A DNA stretch of 64,000 bases from Elephas maximus indicus (lineage: Eukaryota; Chordata; Mammalia; Proboscidea; Elephantidae), in assembly GCF_024166365.1 (NCBI RefSeq), contig NC_064820.1:62721501-62785500 (forward strand). Reading direction: 5' to 3'. Positions 58,040-64,000 of this stretch are shown piece by piece (within the stretch, counting starts at the first letter, position 1; each line of letters begins with the position of its first letter). The notes below the pieces were generated by a model that was not told where the DNA came from, did not search any database, and was given only the letters and a program-made list of their open reading frames with translations. Position numbers and translations under genes: made by a program.

Positions 58040-58518
58040 AGATAACTACCACATGTGGGAAACCGTGGGTCAGGCTGGTGACTTCTCCTGATTCATGTAG
58101 TCACAGGGGCTGGCAAACTCAAGTTTGGCAGGTCAGAGAGTAGGGCTGTTGCTCAGAAGCTGCAAAAACCAGTAAATCCCAAGATCGGCAGGTAAGATAG
58201 CAGGTAAGCTGTTAGCTCAAGTCCTAAGAACTGGAGGACAGATGAACAGGAGCCATCTGCAGGATCCAGAGCGAGCAAGAGACCATGAGTCTTGCCAGAA
58301 AGTCTACTTATATATTCTATGCAGGCCACACCCCCAAGGAAACTCCCTTTCATCCAATTGTCTACTCACAGCAGATCCTATTATGGAGGTGATCGTATTA
58401 TATGAAATCTCATCATGAAAGCGATCACATCATCATATGGCTGCCAAACTGCATCATAACCGCCAAACCACTGAGAATCATGACCCAGCCAAGTTGACAC
58501 ATAACCTTAACAATCACA
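58040..58518 (-). mobile_element. ERVL/MaLR-like solo LTR, partial
   Basis: Shares with the 20408 copy 'ggatccagagcgagcaagag', 'caaggaaactccctttcatc' and the end 'ccaagttgacacataacctt'. The outer part of its left end (the LTR 3' end) is missing. Confidence 0.65.
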
Positions 58519-58589
58519 TTAACTATAGCACTAAAGTAGAATTTTTGAAAAATAGAGTAATTTGTTTTTATTAATATTTAAAAGTACAT

Positions 58590-59345
58590 ACATGCATTGT
58601 AGACAATGTGCAAATAAGAGTAGAAAGAAAACCACCAAAAACTTTACTACCCAAAGATAATTATTAATAGCTTGGTGTATAACTATTCATTTTTTTTCTG
58701 TATGCATATTCCATATTTTAAAAACAAAATATATACTATATTCCCAACTGTTTTTAACTTATATATTATAAACTTTTTCCAAAATACTTAAGTATACCTT
58801 GAAAGTCTGATTATAAATAGCAGTATAGGAATAATTTATTTACTCGATCTCTTATTGCTAGCTTTTCATTTTGCTTCTGCTTTTTATTTTTCTGTTATAA
58901 ATTAGTCAGTTTTCACTAATATAAATACCTCTTTTTGTGGATAAATTCAAGGAAATAGAATTAGTTTTTTCTTTTTTTAATTTATGTCATCCAGTTAACA
59001 TCCTGGATAACTACGATTTTACATTCTCAACAAGACGTGAGAGTCCCATTTCCTTGAACCCTGCAATATATGGCATGATCACTTTTTAATTGCTAATTTT
59101 AAATCTGTTGTATTTTCCCTTTGAATTTTTTTGGAGGTTTTTTTTTTTTTCAAATGTTTGTTTTCATTTGCATTTTTCTTACTTAAATTACTAACTTTTC
59201 TATTGTGCTGTACACATTCTTATTGATTTGTGCCACTACTTTTTTTCCCCAAAATAAGTTTGTTCTTTCTGCAAGTAAGTTTTTCCTAATTCTTTGCCTT
59301 TAATTCTGTTAATGGAATTTTTTGGCATACTTTTTTTTTTTTTTA
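58590..59345 (-). mobile_element. Old L1 LINE 3' region, antisense (tentative)
   Basis: Text such as 'actttactacccaaagataa', 'gtatgcatattccatatttt' and 'ttttcatttgcatttttctt' follows the order of the reverse complement of an L1 3' portion. Very diverged. Confidence 0.5.
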
Positions 59346-59889
59346 ATGGAGTCACATTTATCACTTTGTCCTTTGAAATCAGAATTTCCAAAAGACAATC
59401 CATAGTAAAATCACACTACTATGAGACAAATACATCCTGTTGTTCTTTTGAAATTATAACCCACTTTATAGCTCAGGTATTTATGCCAGGATTAAGGATA
59501 ATGGGAACTTCAGCAAAGACTTAGAACCTGTAAAACAGCAATGCCAGAATAGAGACACAAAGGAGTTTAGAATGAAAAATAACAGAATATGGACAACCCT
59601 CAAAATGTTGCTGGAGGTTCTAGATGTAGTTGACATCATCATTTGAAAATGGTATTTCCTTCTTCAGTGAATGTATGTAGCAGGTGCCTCAGGGGCCCCT
59701 TACTCATTTTCTTGGACTGCTTCTGATTTTTAGCTGCAGCTACAGTAAACAGTTACGTGCATGCTCAGTGTTCTACTTCAAACACATCTCACTTGTCTTT
59801 CTGCATTCTAAGGGCTCAGAGCATAGCTCACCAGGTCCATGCTTGCAAGCAAAATCTGGAAATGCAGGGACATGGATCACCCTATGCTG
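59346..59889. other. Unassigned intron 2 sequence
   Basis: No gene or named repeat recognised. Confidence 0.35.
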
Positions 59890-59962
59890 ACAACCCTCTA
59901 GTTGCCATCCAGTTGATTTTGGCTCATGCCGACCCCATGTAAGTTAAAGTAGAACTGCTCCA
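59890..59962 (-). repeat. AfroSINE, third subfamily, left part (split by insertion)
   Basis: Plus strand 'ctagttgccatccagttgat' to 'gtagaactgctcca'. The rest of the same element lies at 60537-60672, displaced by the unit 'U' insertion. Confidence 0.85.
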
Positions 59963-60526
59963 GCAAGCAAGGAAGAATGAAGAACACTAAAGATAAAAGG
60001 GAAAGATTAGTCCAAAGGACTAATGGACCACATGCACCATGGCCTCCACCAGGCTAAGTCCAGAATAATGAGATGGTGCCCAGCTACCACCATTGACTGC
60101 ACTGACAGGGATCACAATAGGGGGTCCCGGACAGAGCTGGAGAAAAATGTAGAACAAATTTCAAACTCAAAAAAAAGACCAGACTTGCTGGCCTAACAGA
60201 GACTGGTGAAACCCTGAGGGCATGGTCCCTGGACACTCTTTCAGCTTAGTAATGAGGCCACTCCTGAGGTTCACCCTTGGCCAAAGATTGAACAGGCCCA
60301 TGGACCAAAACAAGACTAAAGGAGCCCACCAGCCCTGGGGCGGGGACTGGAAGGCAGGAGGGAACAGGAAAGCTGGTAATAAGGATCCCAGAGTTAAGAA
60401 GGGAGAGTGTTGACATGTTGTGGGGTTGTTAACCAATGTCATAGAAAAATGTGTATAGCAGCTGTTTGATGAGAAACTAATTTGTTCTGTAAACCTTCAT
60501 CCAAAGTACAATTAAAAAAACAAACA
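59963..60526 (+). mobile_element. Retroposon-like unit 'U', complete insertion
   Basis: 564 bp from 'gcaagcaaggaagaatgaag' to an A-rich tail (ttaaaaaaacaaac). Flanked by a perfect 10-bp repeat AACTGCTCCA at 59953-59962 and 60527-60536, so it inserted by target-primed reverse transcription into an existing AfroSINE. This defines both ends of the family. Confidence 0.88.
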
Positions 60527-60672
60527 AACTGCTCCATAAGGTTTTCAATGGCTGATTTTTCAAAGTAGGTTGCCAGGCCTTTCTTCTGAGGTACCTGAGT
60601 GGACCTAAACTTCTAAACTCTTAATTAACAGCTGACCCAGTTAATCATTTGTACTACCCAGGGACTCCACAC
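60527..60672 (-). repeat. AfroSINE, third subfamily, right part
   Basis: Begins with the duplicated AACTGCTCCA and continues 'taaggttttcaatggctgat' to 'tgtactacccagggactcc'. Confidence 0.85.
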
Positions 60673-62692
60673 CAACAACAACCCTCGCTAATAAAGCATC
60701 AGAGCCAGTGAATAAATCCTCCAGCCTCTTTTCTTTCAGATGGACAATTCGGAAAAGCTTTCTGCATGCTTTTCAGGAGATTTTAGCAGAATGGAGACCC
60801 TCTCCTTACTCACTGCAGTGACTTCAATAATATTTCCTTACATTGTCTTTTTCTCCTGTCTGTCTCAGTCTCCCTTTTCCTTTACTCCTGTTTTCTGGAA
60901 TCACCTCCCACCTGTACTCAGTTCTCCTCTCAGGCTCTGCTTTTGGGGTTAACCCAAATTAAAACAATATCTTCTTAAAGACATGTGTGTTAATTGCTCT
61001 TGGATGAAATACCAGATTTCTTAAAGACTTATTTATAAAGGCATTTCCTCTTCCTTTCTGATGTTTGACCGCCAGCGTTTCCTAACACTGCCAGCCTCTC
61101 TGTGTTCACCAGATTCTGTCAAATAACCAATGATTTTTAGATGTTCTAGAGATATTTACTACATACAGAGAAAATACTATACACATAGGTATAATGTAAA
61201 AAACCGTGCATGCTATGTGTCCTTTCTGTGAAGACACATTTCCATCCCTAGTGCCTTTTCAAAGTGTGCTTGATTTCTTTCCCATCCTCATTCCAGCTAA
61301 CAATGGAGTGGCGGTGTGGGGGGAGCCTCTCCTGGTTTCTTTCCTGGAGCCAAGTTCATTCTTGGCTCTTGGAATGAACGAGCTTCCAGCTGCTGGCAGT
61401 AAATTTGTCTGCCTGCCCGGGAGGTGTTTTACACCCACCCAGATCCCTGCCAGAAAGATGACTATCAGGAGTCGCTGTGTGAGCATCAGAACTTCCAAAG
61501 TAGTAGGATAGCCATTACCTCGCCCTCTTCCCCAAGCCCTGTGCATTCAAAATAGCCTCTAGGGCAGGGAAGATTCAGGCTGACTATGAAATCACTGCAG
61601 ATTGCATTATTTCTATTCGGATAAGCAGTTATCCCCACAAATGCCAGGAAGGTTGGCAATCACCATTGCAGAGAGAGGGCCATTAAAATGTATGAGCCAG
61701 CATACCGTGAGGAAGTAATTATAAGTAATAATTACCATGATGCTCACTGTTATTTTTATTTGGAGTTGCCTTCCTTCAGGTGGTTTATAAGATGCAGCTG
61801 AAATATATGATTCTAGGAATACTTTTCTAAGCATGGTCTAAGGATTCCTGAAATGGAAGAACAGAATGAAAAATCAGATGGCTTTCAGGGGCACTGTTGT
61901 CAGAGGAAATGCCTGCTTGTGGGAGATGCTGGCCTCCCTTAATGTCGCTGTAGGATGGGAACAGCAGTTCTCTTGCTGTAAACCAGGACTCTAGTGCAAT
62001 ATTGTAATGACATTAACTTTGCAATTATGTGACAAGAAAGGTTTCCAAAAGACAGTTTTAGTCGCGTTGCATTATTGGCATTTTGCACTAATCTTTTAGG
62101 AACAAGAAAATAAATGTTTTCTTTATCACATCTTTCCTTGGATTATGGTTTATCTCATCAGACCAAGCATCTGGAATCATGTCAGTGGAAAAACTGCTTC
62201 CACTGCTTTTGATCTCCCCTTCAGGCTATCAGCCATCACCTGCAATCAACGTCGTATAATAGAATCCAGCGTGCTTTGTCACGTTTACATCAGAGTTGAC
62301 CCGTCAGGCTGGGCTGTGCTGCTGGTACCGGCTTGCTCAGTAGTCAATAGAACATAGAGCAGAAGCTCCTTGGATACTTTTGCATCCATCAAAACTTTCC
62401 TACTTCCTCACTTTCTTAACTGAGAAAAATAAGAATCAGCCCTGCCAATTAGAATGGAAATACTAAAACAGGATGGCTTGTAAGTAAATCCAGGGGAGAC
62501 AATTATTAAGAGAAGTAGGGATCCATCTGGACATAATAAGGAAAATATTATAAAAAATATAGGATTATAATATTTATATTATAAATATAATTGTATTATA
62601 TTATAAATATTGGGCTTTCTACCCCCATATCTGCACCCAATATCTGCATATATTATCCTTAGAGCCCCAGGTAGACTAAAAACACCAGTAAA
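60673..62692. other. Repeat-poor intron 2 block
   Basis: No repeat is recognisable from about 60960 to 62550, unlike the rest of the intron. Mixed composition with several TAATTA/AATTA-type homeodomain core sites. No coding exon is apparent. Candidate conserved non-coding sequence. A short AT-rich palindromic patch follows at about 62550-62612. Confidence 0.45.
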
Positions 62693-62893
62693 ACCAAACC
62701 AAACTAGTTGCCATCGACCCCATGGTGACCCCAAGTGTTGCAGAGTAGAACTGCACTCCGTGGAGTTTTCAAGGCTGTGACCTTTCAGAAACAGATCACC
62801 AGGCCTTTCTCCCAAGGCACCTCTGGATGGTTTGAACCACTAACCTTTTGGTTAGTAGTAGAGCACTTAATCGGTTTTGCCACTCAGGGACTA
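62693..62893 (-). repeat. AfroSINE, third subfamily
   Basis: Plus strand 'ctagttgccatcgaccccat' to 'cggttttgccactcagggac', with 'tgacctttcagaaacagatc' in the centre. Confidence 0.85.
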
Positions 62894-63439
62894 AAAACAA
62901 GCAAAACAAAACAAATAACATTCTTATCATATTCTACATGAGAACTTTCAAAACAGCTTTCATACTTTTCTCATATCCAATCTCCATCTTAAAAACGTGC
63001 AGCCTTCCACATGTTTATATCATCACTTGCAACTTAGAACATATTTTCCTGTTTCGAAATATTAGTGAAGAATAGTTCTTCGAGAGAGCTACAAAAACCT
63101 ATTTAGTTCATAATATAACAATAATAACAAGAAAATCAGGTTTGGGAACTATGTAAAGAACTTTGGAGTTGACTGGATACAAAAAGATCAGAAGCCTATT
63201 TCATTTTTGAGGGACTTGTATTGCCAAAGAAACCTATTTATATCCCCCAAATCTAAATCTCTGCTTCTGTGCCATATATGAGACCCACTAGACATCTCTA
63301 CTTGATGTCCATCACATAGCCACTCAAACTTAACAGTCTAAAACAGAAGTAAATTACATTAAAATCTGCTAACTTTATCTTCCTGGTCCTTGGTGACCTC
63401 AGCTGTCATACTGACTGAGGCTTCTTGAGAACATTCCAC
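62894..63439. other. Unassigned intron 2 sequence
   Basis: No gene or named repeat recognised. Confidence 0.35.
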
Positions 63440-63640
63440 CTACCATACAGGCAATGAGCTGGGCATCTTACCATTAAATCCTCACAGCACTATGCAAAGT
63501 CCTTATCACTCATCCCCATAAGGGACAATCAAAACTCAGAGAAGTGATTCTCTTATGGTCACTCAGCTAGCGAGTGACAAAGCTAGAAATTGAATCCAGT
63601 TCACAAAACTCGGGTGCTTAACCACTAGTCTGTTATCTCA
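63440..63640 (-). repeat. MIR SINE
   Basis: Reverse MIR order: 'gagctgggcatcttaccatt', 'aaatcctcacagcactatgc', 'atggtcactcagctagcgag', 'cttaaccactagtctgttat'. Confidence 0.75.
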
Positions 63641-64000
63641 CCCAATTTCTCATGATTTTTAGGATCCTCTGTTTTTCTATTATTCTACACATATCACTTC
63701 ATAAAAGACTGATACTTTGTGGCAGATAAAAATAGTATTCCTTTGGCAATTTAAATATACTTTTTATTGTGTTTTGTTTTTTAAGTTCTAGTTCTATCCC
63801 TTGCCATTTATGGACTATTCAACTTTTAGAATACAGTCCAATTTTCTACATATAGGTTATACTCATTATTTGCCCCCAGTCTGTTTTAAATTCACCTTTT
63901 CTTCTTACTTATTTTGTTGGCTGCATTTTATAGGAGCTGGAAAGATGAGCTGTGAAAACCTGAATGATCTTATCCTAGTTTCAGAGGTGGTATATTCCCA
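63641..64000. other. Unassigned intron 2 sequence to window edge
   Basis: AT-rich; no gene or named repeat. No RAB3C exon 3 up to the edge. Confidence 0.4.

Larger units (their letters stand above)
36751..64000 (+). other. RAB3C: RAB3C intron 2, partial (runs past window)
   Basis: Starts GTAAGTG. No exon 3 was found to the right edge, so the intron is at least 27.2 kb. Long introns are in keeping with the very large RAB3C gene in other mammals. Its content is listed in separate entries. Confidence 0.8.

Noticed and set aside
36751..64000. RAB3C exon 3 (DTAGQE-encoding)
   Set aside because: I scanned for switch II coding sequence next to an acceptor on the plus strand and found none; the exon probably lies beyond the window.
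1..64000. CRISPR arrays, operons, riboswitches or other prokaryotic systems
   Set aside because: Spliced Rab gene, SINEs and LINEs show vertebrate nuclear DNA; the regular repeats seen are dispersed retroposons and microsatellites.

Overview
The window is mammalian nuclear DNA from an afrotherian, most likely an elephant or close relative. It has very few protein-coding bases and a dense, layered set of interspersed repeats. The diagnostic repeats are about two dozen tRNA-derived AfroSINEs and nine RTE-class LINE segments of the type abundant in elephants. The species call rests on recognised repeat families, not on a database search.

The only gene I can support is the 5' part of RAB3C, on the + strand. 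Exon 1 (coding part 7946-7969, eight codons) lies at the right edge of a CpG-rich region at about 6790-8120. Exon 2 (36523-36750, 76 codons) carries the start of the Rab GTPase fold with the P-loop and switch I. Both junctions are phase 0 with good GT/AG sites. Intron 1 is 28,553 bp. Intron 2 begins at 36751 and runs past the right edge; I found no exon 3 (the DTAGQE-encoding exon), so the gene continues outside the window. The promoter region holds two inverted ACTAYRNNNCCCR (ZNF143-type) motifs, a 30-codon upstream ORF, and a possible alternative first exon in frame with exon 2.

From 1 to 6790 is upstream intergenic DNA: an RTE fragment, an AfroSINE, a MaLR-like solo LTR with a 5-bp target duplication, and antisense LINE-type 3' ends. 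Intron 1 holds an old antisense L1 (about 12270-18090) split by later AfroSINE and RTE insertions, further RTE copies including a nearly full-length one (31587-34735), LTRs, MIRs and DNA-transposon fossils. Intron 2 to 64000 continues the same pattern, with a repeat-poor block at about 60960-62550.

I see no new biological system. The observations most worth following are the alternative N-terminus options of RAB3C, the paired promoter motifs, a roughly 550-610 bp retroposon-like unit whose copies share a 5' boundary, a near-perfect 42-bp inverted repeat, and the repeat-poor intronic block with a homeodomain-like palindrome. Repeat family names come from recognition and need RepeatMasker confirmation; repeat boundaries are usually good to 10-20 bp, better where a target duplication is given.
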